Shown here: positions 34,400 through 41,761 of the stretch, in pieces | How positions within the stretch are numbered: position 1 is the first letter of the stretch | Layout of the letters: the number at the start of each line of letters is the position of its first letter | Source: 55-13 sp964501275 | GTDB taxonomy: Bacteria; Armatimonadota; Fimbriimonadia; Fimbriimonadales; Fimbriimonadaceae | Direction of reading: 5' to 3' | Length of the DNA stretch: 64,000 nt | Assembly: GCA_964501275.1 (NCBI GenBank) | Contig: CAZCSP010000003.1 | Coordinates: 124,001-188,000, forward strand | The notes under the pieces: generated by a model | What the model was told of the DNA's origin: nothing | The model's database searches: none | What the model saw: only the letters and a program-made list of their open reading frames with translations | Position numbers and translations under genes: made by a program

Positions 34400-35098
34400 T
34401 CATCGCGCTCTCGTTGTCAGCCGCTCAATCCGCTTCTCATAGTCCGTGCCATGGACGATGCGGTTGACATAGATGGCGGGGGTGTGGATTTCGTCGGCGT
34501 CCAGGCCACCGACTTCCACCAACTCCTCGACTTCGGCGATGCAGACTTTGCCCGCCGCCGCCATCATCGGGTTGAAGTTGCGGGCGGTTTTGCGGAAGAC
34601 AAGGTTGCCGGAGGTGTCGGCTTTCCAGGCCTTCACGATCGACAGGTCGGCGTGGAGGGCGGTCTCCATGACGTACATTTCGCCCTCGAAATCGCGGGTC
34701 TCCTTTCCTTCGGCGACCAAGGTGCCGTAGCCGGTCTTGGTGTAGAAGGCCGGAATGCCCGCGCCCCCGGCCCGAATCCGCTCGGCGAGGGTCCCCTGGG
34801 GGTTGAACTCCAGTTCCAACTCCCCGCTCAGGAACTGCCGCTCGAACTCCGCATTCTCCCCGACGTAGCTGCTCACCATCTTCTTGATCTGCTTGGTCTG
34901 CAAAAGGAGGCCGAGGCCGAAGTCGTCCACGCCGCAGTTGTTGCTGATCACCGTGATGTCCTTTACCCCGGAGTCGCGCAGGGCGAGGATCAGGTGTTCG
35001 GGGATGCCGCAGAGGCCAAATCCGCCGGACATGATGGTCATGCCATCAAAGAGAAGGCCGTCGAGGGCGGCTTGAGCATTGGGAAAGACCTTGTTCAT
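34400..35098 (-). CDS. scoA: 3-oxoacid CoA-transferase subunit A
   Basis: This 232-residue subunit has the family signature GLCGIPEHLILAL (GGFGLCGIP near 20-30) and the EFNPQGTLAERIRAGGAGIPAFYT stretch. It pairs with the scoB product. In most genomes the two are adjacent and often overlap; here they are apart. Confidence 0.92.
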   Translation of the reverse strand: MNKVFPNAQAALDGLLFDGMTIMSGGFGLCGIPEHLILALRDSGVKDITVISNNCGVDDFGLGLLLQTKQIKKMVSSYVGENAEFERQFLSGELELEFNPQGTLAERIRAGGAGIPAFYTKTGYGTLVAEGKETRDFEGEMYVMETALHADLSIVKAWKADTSGNLVFRKTARNFNPMMAAAGKVCIAEVEELVEVGGLDADEIHTPAIYVNRIVHGTDYEKRIERLTTRAR

Positions 35099-35219
35099 CG
35101 AATCACCGTTGGTTCGGATTCGATTGTACTTTGTAGGTTGGCAGGACTGCTTTCCCTCCTGTCTCCGGTATTCTCAAAGAAGACTTAGCGGGCGCCGATG
35201 CCCGACCCCGACTTTAACC

Positions 35220-36230
35220 ATGGCTACAAGAATTGGAATCAACGGCTTCGGGCGCATTGGCCGCCTTTCTCTGCGAGCGATCCTCGCGCGACATCCCGGC
35301 GAAGTGGAAGTGGTCGCCATCAACGACCTGACCGACACCAAGACCAACTCCCACCTCTTCAAGCACGACTCTACTTATGGCGACTTCGCGGGCCAGGTCG
35401 GCTATGACGATGATGAGGTAATCGTGAACGGCAAGGCGATCAAGGTCTTCGCCGAGAAAGACCCCGGCCTGATCCCCTGGGACAGCGAAGGCGTGGACGT
35501 GGTCCTGGAATGCACCGGCTTCTTCACCGACGCCACCAAGGCGGTCGCACATAGGAACCACGGCGTCAAGAAGGTCATCATCTCAGCCCCGGCCAAGAAT
35601 GAGGACGTGACGATCGTGCTGGGCGTGAACGACGAGATGTACGACCCTGCCAACCATCACGTGATCTCCAACGCGTCCTGCACCACGAACGGCTTGGCTC
35701 CGGTTGCGAAGGTTCTGCATGAGACGTTTGGGATCGAGAAGGGCCTGCTGACCACAGTCCACGCCTTCACCAACTCCCAGAAGACTCAGGACACCGCCGC
35801 CAAGGACCTGCGCGACGCTAGAGCGGCCTCGCAGAACATCGTGCCGTCTTCGACTGGCGCGGCCAAAGCGGTCGGTCTGGTCATTCCCGAGCTAAAAGGC
35901 AAGTTCACCGGCATGGCGTTCCGCGTTCCCACCCCGACGGTCTCGGTCGTGGACTTCACCGCGCTCTTGGCTAAGGAAGCGACTCCCGAAGAGATCAACG
36001 CGGCGGTCAAGTCCTATGCCGAAGGCAAGATGAAGGGCATCTTGGCCTACACCGAGGAAGAACTAGTCAGCACCGACCTAAGAGGCAACGAGCACAGCTC
36101 CATCTTCTCCGCGGTGGATACGGTTGGCCTGGGGAATCTGGTGAAGGTGGTCAGCTGGTACGACAACGAGTGGGGCTACAGTTGCCGGATTGCGGATATC
36201 TGTAAGTTTGTGGCGGATAAAGGCCTATAA
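35220..36230 (+). CDS. gap: Type I glyceraldehyde-3-phosphate dehydrogenase
   Basis: This glycolytic and gluconeogenic enzyme has 336 residues. The N-terminal NAD site is INGFGRIGRLSLRAI, and the catalytic cysteine (about 154) is in SNASCTTNGLAP. The C-terminus carries the conserved SWYDNEWGYS. Start 35220 (MATRIGING) is chosen over an upstream in-frame extension that does not look coding. No pgk or tpi nearby. Confidence 0.96.
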   Translation: MATRIGINGFGRIGRLSLRAILARHPGEVEVVAINDLTDTKTNSHLFKHDSTYGDFAGQVGYDDDEVIVNGKAIKVFAEKDPGLIPWDSEGVDVVLECTGFFTDATKAVAHRNHGVKKVIISAPAKNEDVTIVLGVNDEMYDPANHHVISNASCTTNGLAPVAKVLHETFGIEKGLLTTVHAFTNSQKTQDTAAKDLRDARAASQNIVPSSTGAAKAVGLVIPELKGKFTGMAFRVPTPTVSVVDFTALLAKEATPEEINAAVKSYAEGKMKGILAYTEEELVSTDLRGNEHSSIFSAVDTVGLGNLVKVVSWYDNEWGYSCRIADICKFVADKGL

Positions 36231-36247
36231 GCCCCGCCGCAACGGTT

Positions 36248-36272
36248 GCCTGCAGACGCGCCGGCTGCAGGC
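36248..36272. terminator. Hairpin after gap
   Basis: GCCTGCAG and CTGCAGGC pair around a 9-nt loop, 17 bases after the gap stop codon. No T-tract follows. Possibly a terminator or an mRNA-stabilising hairpin. Confidence 0.4.
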
Positions 36273-36287
36273 TATCAACTTGGACGC

Positions 36288-36740
36288 ATGAGCAAACGCA
36301 GGCGAATAGTTGTTGGCTTGGGGGCGGTTCTCCTGGCGATGATCGTCTTCGTTTGCTTTTGGTCGGCTTCTCGGCCACCATTCGACTTCATTGGCAAGTA
36401 CCACGGCAAGTTAGTCGCCGTGAAGGAGGGTAGTTGGCGCATTACCAGTCCAAGGCCGAGAGACATCCCGTATTCGCACTTCGTCGTCTATTTCATCCCT
36501 GAGGGCCCAAAGACGATTGAAGATGCCATCGTAGACGAGATGAAGGCTAGGCAAATGACCTCTACATCACCAATCCAAGCTTTTGTGGCAGAGCGGCCAC
36601 CATCTAGTGATCTCCATGTGGAAGAGCCGTCTAGATCACCAAACACTTGTTATGTGGTGGTCATTGGACAATCCTCGTGGCTCCAGCGTCAGTGGCAGAG
36701 ATTGAATGACTGGATCAACCCTCCTGCCGTCCCGTTGTAG
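36288..36740 (+). CDS. Hypothetical membrane-anchored protein
   Basis: This 150-residue protein starts at ATG 36288 with a basic N-terminus (MSKRRRIVVGLG) and one hydrophobic helix (about 7-28), followed by a soluble domain of about 120 residues facing outward. No family recognised. It lies between two hairpins, downstream of gap. Confidence 0.6.
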   Translation: MSKRRRIVVGLGAVLLAMIVFVCFWSASRPPFDFIGKYHGKLVAVKEGSWRITSPRPRDIPYSHFVVYFIPEGPKTIEDAIVDEMKARQMTSTSPIQAFVAERPPSSDLHVEEPSRSPNTCYVVVIGQSSWLQRQWQRLNDWINPPAVPL

Positions 36741-36766
36741 TTGTTTGTCTCGTCACCGCGACTGCT

Positions 36767-36791
36767 GCCTCCAGAAGTGCCATCTGGAGGC
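36767..36791. terminator. Hairpin between convergent genes
   Basis: A 9-bp stem (GCCTCCAGA with TCTGGAGGC) and a 7-nt loop lie between the convergent ends of two small membrane-protein genes. No T-tract. Confidence 0.45.
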
Positions 36792-36798
36792 GATCAGT

Positions 36799-36993
36799 TC
36801 ACTTCGCGCGCCGAATCGTCGCCATTGTGATCAGTTCCCCAGTTAAGGTGAAGGCAGAGATGCTGCCGACGACCCAGCCAATCCAGTCTGGCGAAAAACC
36901 CAACAAGAAGGCCGCCGATAGCGCCAAAAGGCAAAGGGAGACGAGCGCTCCCAGTCGTGCTTGTTGGTAACGGCGCTGGTTCTTACCGTCCAT
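36799..36993 (-). CDS. Small membrane protein, unknown function
   Basis: This 64-residue protein has a basic, glutamine-rich start and two hydrophobic helices (about 14-32 and 37-57). Its ATG is 4 bases after the alcohol dehydrogenase stop on the same strand, so it may be cotranscribed. Confidence 0.55.
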   Translation of the reverse strand: MDGKNQRRYQQARLGALVSLCLLALSAAFLLGFSPDWIGWVVGSISAFTLTGELITMATIRRAK

Positions 36994-36996
36994 GGC

Positions 36997-38109
36997 CTAG
37001 AACATGATCACGCTACGGATCACGTTCCCGGTTTCCATCTCGTGGAAGGCATCCTCCACATCTTCCAAGCCGATCTTCTTGGTGACCATGCTGTCCAGGT
37101 TCAGTTTGCCTTCTAGGTAAAGTTGGGCCAAGAGCGGGAAGTCGTGGCTAGGGAGGGCGTCTCCGCAGTGGCAGACGGCGACTCCGGCTTTGTTCCAATA
37201 GACGCCCGTCGCCATGTCGCCCAGGTTCAGATTCACGGAGTCGGTGGAGGCGGGGAAGCCGATGGTGGTGGCGGTGCCGCCGTAGCTGAGCATCTTCACC
37301 GCCTGCTCGGTACACATCGGGATGCCGGTGGCTTCGAATGCGAACTCCACGCCGCCATCCCAACCGTCGTCGGTCAGTTTGCGCACCTCGGCCACCGCAT
37401 CGACCTTCGAAGCGTCCACCGTGTGCGTCGCCCCGAAGTCGCGTGCCCATTGGAGCTTGACCGGGTTCACGTCCACGGCGATGATCTGCTTGGCGTGTTG
37501 AAGCTTGGCCCCCTGGATCACGCTGAGGCCGACTCCTCCGCAACCGATCACCGCGACCCGTGCGCCGGGGAAGACCTGGACCGTGTTCATCGTCGCCCCG
37601 ACTCCGGTAATGACGCCGCAGGCGATGAGGCAGGCCTTGTCGAGCGGCATCTCCTTCGGCATCTTGATCGCGGCCTTGGCGTGGACCACAGTATGGGTGG
37701 CGAAGGTGCCGCATCGCAGGACTTGGGAACAGAGTGCGCCGTCCCGCTTGCGGTGGATGCGCTGCTTGGGGCGAAGGGCCATGTAGCAGTGGCGGGGGTC
37801 GCCGCGTTTGCAGGCGGGACACTGCTCGCAGGGGGCTCGATAGGCGATGACAACCGGGTCGCCGACTTGCAGATCGGTCACGCCCTCGCCCACCTCCTGC
37901 ACGATCCCCGCGCCCTCATGCCCAAGCACAATCGGAAAGGCCATGCCGTTGCCGTTCAGGGCTTTGACGGTGAGGTCGGTATGGCAAACCCCGCTGGCCG
38001 TGAGCTTGATCAGGACCTCGTTCGGCCCCGGCGAATCAACGACGATCTCTTCCACCACGGCGGCCTCGCCGGGGTTGTTCAAAATGCAGGCTCTACCTTC
38101 AACTGCCAT
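36997..38109 (-). CDS. Zinc-dependent alcohol dehydrogenase, class III-like
   Basis: This 370-residue medium-chain dehydrogenase has the catalytic-zinc residues in SGVCHTDL and GHEGAG, the structural-zinc cysteines in CEQCPACKRGDPRHC, and an NAD-binding fold (VIGCGGVGLSVIQGAKL). The layout matches class III enzymes such as S-(hydroxymethyl)glutathione or mycothiol dehydrogenases, which detoxify formaldehyde and can reduce S-nitrosothiols. Exact substrate is not readable. It is followed by a small membrane protein gene. Confidence 0.88.
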   Translation of the reverse strand: MAVEGRACILNNPGEAAVVEEIVVDSPGPNEVLIKLTASGVCHTDLTVKALNGNGMAFPIVLGHEGAGIVQEVGEGVTDLQVGDPVVIAYRAPCEQCPACKRGDPRHCYMALRPKQRIHRKRDGALCSQVLRCGTFATHTVVHAKAAIKMPKEMPLDKACLIACGVITGVGATMNTVQVFPGARVAVIGCGGVGLSVIQGAKLQHAKQIIAVDVNPVKLQWARDFGATHTVDASKVDAVAEVRKLTDDGWDGGVEFAFEATGIPMCTEQAVKMLSYGGTATTIGFPASTDSVNLNLGDMATGVYWNKAGVAVCHCGDALPSHDFPLLAQLYLEGKLNLDSMVTKKIGLEDVEDAFHEMETGNVIRSVIMF

Positions 38110-38287
38110 GTCGGGATGCTACCCGCGTTCAGGGATTTGGCGTCATCGGGTCGAACTCTACATCCTCATAGATATCAGCCAAACCGACTTCGGCCCCGAA
38201 GCTCGACATGTGGAGCGTCAGGGCCAAGCCGATTGAGTCTGCAAGCGTCTACTCCTCGCCATTCGATGGCATAGGAGTGGGTTTAGA

Positions 38288-38488
38288 TTAACTTGCCAAG
38301 CTGAGGGCGAGGTCTTGGATGGTGGGTGGTTTGCGGTATTCCGCAACCAATCGCCGGACCAAGTTCGCCGCCAACTCGTCGTCGATGCAGAGCGCGGAGA
38401 TGAGCGAGTCGGTAATCATCTGGAGGTCCTCTTGGGTGAGGAGGATGGGAGTGTAGTCGAGATCGATTTTTTTGCCAAAGGTCTTCAT
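38288..38488 (-). CDS. Hypothetical small protein, 66 residues
   Basis: The ATG at 38488 follows an AGGTGA ribosome site by 7 nt. The product is a small acidic protein of helical character (LLTQEDLQMITDSLISALCIDDELAANLVRRLV). No family recognised. A CRP-like palindrome lies 45 bases upstream, so its expression may respond to a Crp/Fnr-type factor. It is the last gene before the island boundary. Confidence 0.6.
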   Translation of the reverse strand: MKTFGKKIDLDYTPILLTQEDLQMITDSLISALCIDDELAANLVRRLVAEYRKPPTIQDLALSLAS

Positions 38489-38533
38489 GTGCGTTCACCT
38501 GGGGATATTTTCAGGCAACATGAGACCGCAAGT

Positions 38534-38551
38534 CTGTGATGCGCATCACAG
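38534..38551. promoter_or_regulatory. CRP-type palindrome CTGTGATGCGCATCACAG
   Basis: This is a perfect 18-bp palindrome containing TGTGA-N6-TCACA, the classical CRP recognition pattern. It lies 45 bases upstream of the 66-residue protein's start and 25 bases from the tRNA fragment. Its geometry equals that of the TATGA-N6-TCATA boxes inside the island, but the outer bases differ, which would fit a different Crp-family regulator. Confidence 0.6.
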
Positions 38552-38575
38552 ATGAGAAATTTCTTTGGAACAAAA

Positions 38576-38619
38576 AGTGGCGGCTTCCGAGGAACTCGAA
38601 CCCCCGACGCCCTCCTTAG
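38576..38619 (-). repeat. Partial tRNA-Arg(CCT) 3' copy, candidate att site (distal end of island)
   Basis: These 44 bases match the 3' part of the intact tRNA-Arg(CCT) (59371-59414) with three mismatches, all near the acceptor end. The inner 26 bases (38594-38619, versus 59389-59414) are identical and run from the T-loop to the anticodon loop. The copy is in the same orientation, lacks a matching 5' half, and is therefore not a working tRNA. This is the classical footprint of integration into a tRNA 3' end. Confidence 0.75.
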
Positions 38620-38766
38620 CAGAGCAATCCGCAACGTTCGACTTCAAAGACCGATGGCCTTTTTAGGCTATCCACTCAGGCTTAGGCTACCTTGGCTTAG
38701 CGAGGGACGATTAGTTAGTCGCTCCTCATAGGGTTTGCTGTACCGTGCACCGGTCCATGAACGTAA

Positions 38767-40947
38767 TCAAACAGGCTCCGTTGCTTTCTCTATCCTCACG
38801 CACGACCTTTTGAATTCTGGAATCTTGCTGAGGGGGTCGAGGGCGCGGATGGTAAGGTTGTTGGCGGACTTCTTTCCGGCCCAGTGGTAGGGGATGAAGA
38901 CCGTGTCGGGGCGGATGGTGGTGACGACCTTGGCCTTCAGCACTACGCTTCCTCGCCGACTCTCCACCTTCATCCACTCCTTGTCCTGAATCCCGTACTT
39001 CTCGGCCAGCGTGGGGTGAATCTCGACGTAGGGTTCGGGGCAGAGGTCTACCAGGCCGCCGATCCGGCGGGTCTGGGTTCCGCTCAAGTACTGGGAGACA
39101 ACTCGCCCCGTGGTGAGTATCACTGGGTACTCGTCGTCCGGCTCCTCGGCGGATGGACGATAGGGAGTGGGGTGGAAATGGGCCTTGCCGTCCGGGGTTT
39201 TGAATTTCAGGTCCTCGAACAGCCGTGGCGTACCAGGATGCCCGATCTCGGGGCAGGGCCAGAAGACGCCGAACTCCTTCTCGATCCGTTCGTAAGTGAT
39301 GCCGTAGTAGTCGGCGGTACCGCCTTTACTGGCGACCCGAAGCTCGTTGAAAATCGCCTCCGAATCCTCATATTGGAAGTACTGGCCCCGCCCCAGCCGT
39401 TTGGCGATCTCCAAGAGGATTTCGGTGTCGGCCTTGGCGTTGCCGGGAGGATCGACGGCTTTGCGGATGCGGATCACCCGGCCTTCCCCGCTGGTGCTCG
39501 TGCCTTCCTCCTCCTCGTGAAGGGAGCCGGCCATCACGATGTCGGCGTGGTAGGCGGTTTCGTTCAGGAAGAAGTCGATGGCGGTGTAGTGCTCCAGTTT
39601 GCCCAGCGCCTGTCGGGTGAAGTTGGAATCGGGGAGGGAGATAACGGGGTTGAAGCAGATCGAGATAAGGGCCTTGATCTCTCCCGCGTCGATCATGTTC
39701 ATGATCTCCTGGGCGGTGTTGCCCTTGCCGGGCAGTTCTTCGTCGCTGATGCCCCAGACTTCGCAAATGTACTTGCGATGCTCGGGGTTGGTGATGTCCC
39801 GGTTGCCGGGAAGCTGGTCGCACTTGTGGCCGTGCTCCCGTCCACCCTGCCCGTTGCCCTGACCCGTGATGGTTCCATAGCCACACCCTTTGCGGCCGAT
39901 GCGGCCCGTCGCCAAGACGAGATTGATGCAGGAGAGAACATTGTCCACGCCCTTCGTGTGGTGTTCGATGCCGCGGGCGTGGAGGAGGAAGCTGGTCTCC
40001 GCCTGGCCCCACATCCGTCCGGCTTTTTGAATGTCCTCGATCGTGACGCCGCTGATGCGGGAGGCTTCTTCCAGGGAGAAGTTGAGAGCCGCCGCTTTGG
40101 TCTCTTCCCAACCGGCGGTGTAGTTGGCGACGAACTCCTCGTTGACATAGCCCTCCTCGATTAAAACCCGCAGGATGCCGGTCATGAGGGCGGTGTCGGT
40201 TCCGGGGCGCACGGGGAGGTGGAGGTCGCAGGTTCGGGCCAAGGGCGTGACTCGGGGGTCCACCATGATGAGCTTCGCGCCCTTATCCCTCGCCCGCCAA
40301 ATGTAGTCGGTGGTGATGGGTGAGCATTCGGCGACGTTGGTGCCCGCGCAGAGGATGACCTTGGCCTCCACGATGTCGTCCCAATAATTCGCAGCGCGAT
40401 CCACGCCGAACGCCTTCTTGTTTCCCGTTCCCGCGCTGACCATGCAGAGGCGGCCGTTGTAGTCCAGTTCTTGGGTTTGAAGGGCCAGGCGGGCGAATTT
40501 GCCCACCAGGTAGCTCTTCTCGTTGGTGAGCGATACGCCCGAAAGCATGGCAACCGAGTTCTTGCCGTACTTCTCCTGAATCCGTTTAATCTCGGAGACG
40601 GTCGTGTTATAAGCCTCCTCCCAGGAGATGGGTACGAATCCCACGCCATCAACCCGCTTGAGCGGGTCCAGAAGCCGGTCCTCGTGGCTTCCCTGCATGT
40701 AGCGTTTCACTCCTTTGGGGCAGAGTTTTCCCTTGTTGAATGGGAACTCTTCCCACGGCTCAAAGCCGATGACCTTGTTGTCCTTGACCTTGAGTTGGAT
40801 GCCACATTGCTGTCCGCAGAAGCAACAGTGGGTTTTTACCACCTTGTCTGGCTCCCCTCGACCTTGCCATCCGCCGGGCGGGGCATAGTTCAGGTGGGGG
40901 CCAAACTTGTCGTTCAGCTGTTCAAACTCGATCGGCGGCCGTGCCAT
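38767..40947 (-). CDS. Mo-bisMGD oxidoreductase, nitrate-reductase-like (NasA/NapA type)
   Basis: This 726-residue molybdoenzyme has an N-terminal [4Fe-4S] site (Cys41, Cys44, Cys48, Cys76) with Lys78 in LCPKG, the electron-relay lysine of NapA-type enzymes. The likely Mo ligand is Cys168 in GRLCMVSAGTG, as in NapA and NasA; formate dehydrogenases have Sec or Cys in a different context. The C-terminal molydopterin-dinucleotide-binding domain ends near 726. No Tat signal, so the protein should be cytoplasmic unless carried by a partner. A TATGA-N6-TCATA box lies 34 bases upstream. NarK, Rieske, four-cluster ferredoxin and cytochrome b genes nearby argue for nitrate. Substrate remains an inference. 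Confidence 0.85.
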   Translation of the reverse strand: MARPPIEFEQLNDKFGPHLNYAPPGGWQGRGEPDKVVKTHCCFCGQQCGIQLKVKDNKVIGFEPWEEFPFNKGKLCPKGVKRYMQGSHEDRLLDPLKRVDGVGFVPISWEEAYNTTVSEIKRIQEKYGKNSVAMLSGVSLTNEKSYLVGKFARLALQTQELDYNGRLCMVSAGTGNKKAFGVDRAANYWDDIVEAKVILCAGTNVAECSPITTDYIWRARDKGAKLIMVDPRVTPLARTCDLHLPVRPGTDTALMTGILRVLIEEGYVNEEFVANYTAGWEETKAAALNFSLEEASRISGVTIEDIQKAGRMWGQAETSFLLHARGIEHHTKGVDNVLSCINLVLATGRIGRKGCGYGTITGQGNGQGGREHGHKCDQLPGNRDITNPEHRKYICEVWGISDEELPGKGNTAQEIMNMIDAGEIKALISICFNPVISLPDSNFTRQALGKLEHYTAIDFFLNETAYHADIVMAGSLHEEEEGTSTSGEGRVIRIRKAVDPPGNAKADTEILLEIAKRLGRGQYFQYEDSEAIFNELRVASKGGTADYYGITYERIEKEFGVFWPCPEIGHPGTPRLFEDLKFKTPDGKAHFHPTPYRPSAEEPDDEYPVILTTGRVVSQYLSGTQTRRIGGLVDLCPEPYVEIHPTLAEKYGIQDKEWMKVESRRGSVVLKAKVVTTIRPDTVFIPYHWAGKKSANNLTIRALDPLSKIPEFKRSCVRIEKATEPV

Positions 40948-40981
40948 GCCTATAGCTTATGCCATTCTCGACGCAAAGGGA

Positions 40982-40997
40982 TATGATTGGTGTCATA
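40982..40997. promoter_or_regulatory. Crp/Fnr-type box TATGATTGGTGTCATA
   Basis: TATGA-TTGGTG-TCATA, with its near edge 34 bases before the molybdoenzyme ATG, in the 56-base gap after the MOSC gene. A CATAAG hexamer lies 10-15 bases before the ATG and could be a -10 element, placing transcription start about at the ATG. One of five boxes in the island. Confidence 0.7.
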
Positions 40998-41003
40998 GCA
41001 CCG

Positions 41004-41663
41004 TCAAACGGGCCGTTTCGCAACCCGCGCCGCGATGTGTTCCTTCCACAGATGCGACAGCGCCGGGAGACCGCCCAACTCCCTTAGCGTGTCGGGAGCG
41101 TCCTTAGCAAAAACGAATTCGTGAAAGGCTCGGCGGATGGTCCAATCAGGGTGAGGTCGCTTCATTAGGCGCAAGGTTTGGCCCGCCTCGATTTCGCCCT
41201 CACGGAGGGTTCGGCAATACCAACCCGCCGCCCTCGTCTCCATGAGTTCCAGATGGAAGCCTTCCGCATCCAAACGACGGGAAAGTTTGTAACAGGGCAA
41301 TCGGGGCTGGCTGACTTCCAGGGCCACCTCATCGGCTTCCCAAATATCGCCAATGCAGACCTCGTCTTCGTTAATGGGGGCGACGGTCAGGTTCTCTCCA
41401 AAAGAGCCGCCGGTGAGGGACCTGCCAAGGAACGCTTCCCAGGTTGGATAGTTTGACTGGGAGAAGATAAGAACCGCCCGATCTGGGCCGCCGTGGTGGG
41501 CCAAGTCGGCTTGACCATCGCCCTGCAAGTTCTCCCGGCCCAAGCGGATCGGTCCACCGACCCGTTCCTTGAAGATGCCCGAAGTCCAGGCTTCGACGGA
41601 GTCGCCTGAAGAAAAGACTCGGGGTTTGCCAACCTGAATGGACAGAATCTTTGCATCCACCAT
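41004..41663 (-). CDS. MOSC domain protein
   Basis: This 219-residue protein is a MOSC domain (YiiM-like), a beta-barrel that binds molybdenum cofactor or carries sulfur to it. Family stretches: SIQVGKPRVF, GPIRLGRENLQGDGQADLAHHGGPDRAVLIFSQ, SFGENLTV, and a conserved cysteine in RLPCYKLSRR. In this island it may protect, transfer or detoxify molybdopterin. Its start is divergent from the NarK gene and shares the box at 41712-41727. Confidence 0.88.
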   Translation of the reverse strand: MVDAKILSIQVGKPRVFSSGDSVEAWTSGIFKERVGGPIRLGRENLQGDGQADLAHHGGPDRAVLIFSQSNYPTWEAFLGRSLTGGSFGENLTVAPINEDEVCIGDIWEADEVALEVSQPRLPCYKLSRRLDAEGFHLELMETRAAGWYCRTLREGEIEAGQTLRLMKRPHPDWTIRRAFHEFVFAKDAPDTLRELGGLPALSHLWKEHIAARVAKRPV

Positions 41664-41711
41664 TTGTGATTGTGGTCCAGTGGGGCTATCTTAAATGCAA
41701 GTTTTCAAAGT

Positions 41712-41727
41712 TATGACCGCTATCATA
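41712..41727. promoter_or_regulatory. Crp/Fnr-type box TATGACCGCTATCATA
   Basis: TATGA-CCGCTA-TCATA, 34 bases before the NarK-type gene and 48 bases before the divergent MOSC gene. The spacing to the NarK start matches that of the other boxes. Confidence 0.72.
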
Positions 41728-41761
41728 GCGGGCGTTCCAAGGGAGACCAGAGAATAGAGAC

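Noticed and set aside
38576..38700. Complete second tRNA, tRNA-Sec or tmRNA at the left island edge
   Set aside because: The 3' arm is tRNA-like, but no partner for the acceptor stem (GGCTTCC) is found within 120 bases, and no tag reading frame or long variable arm can be folded.
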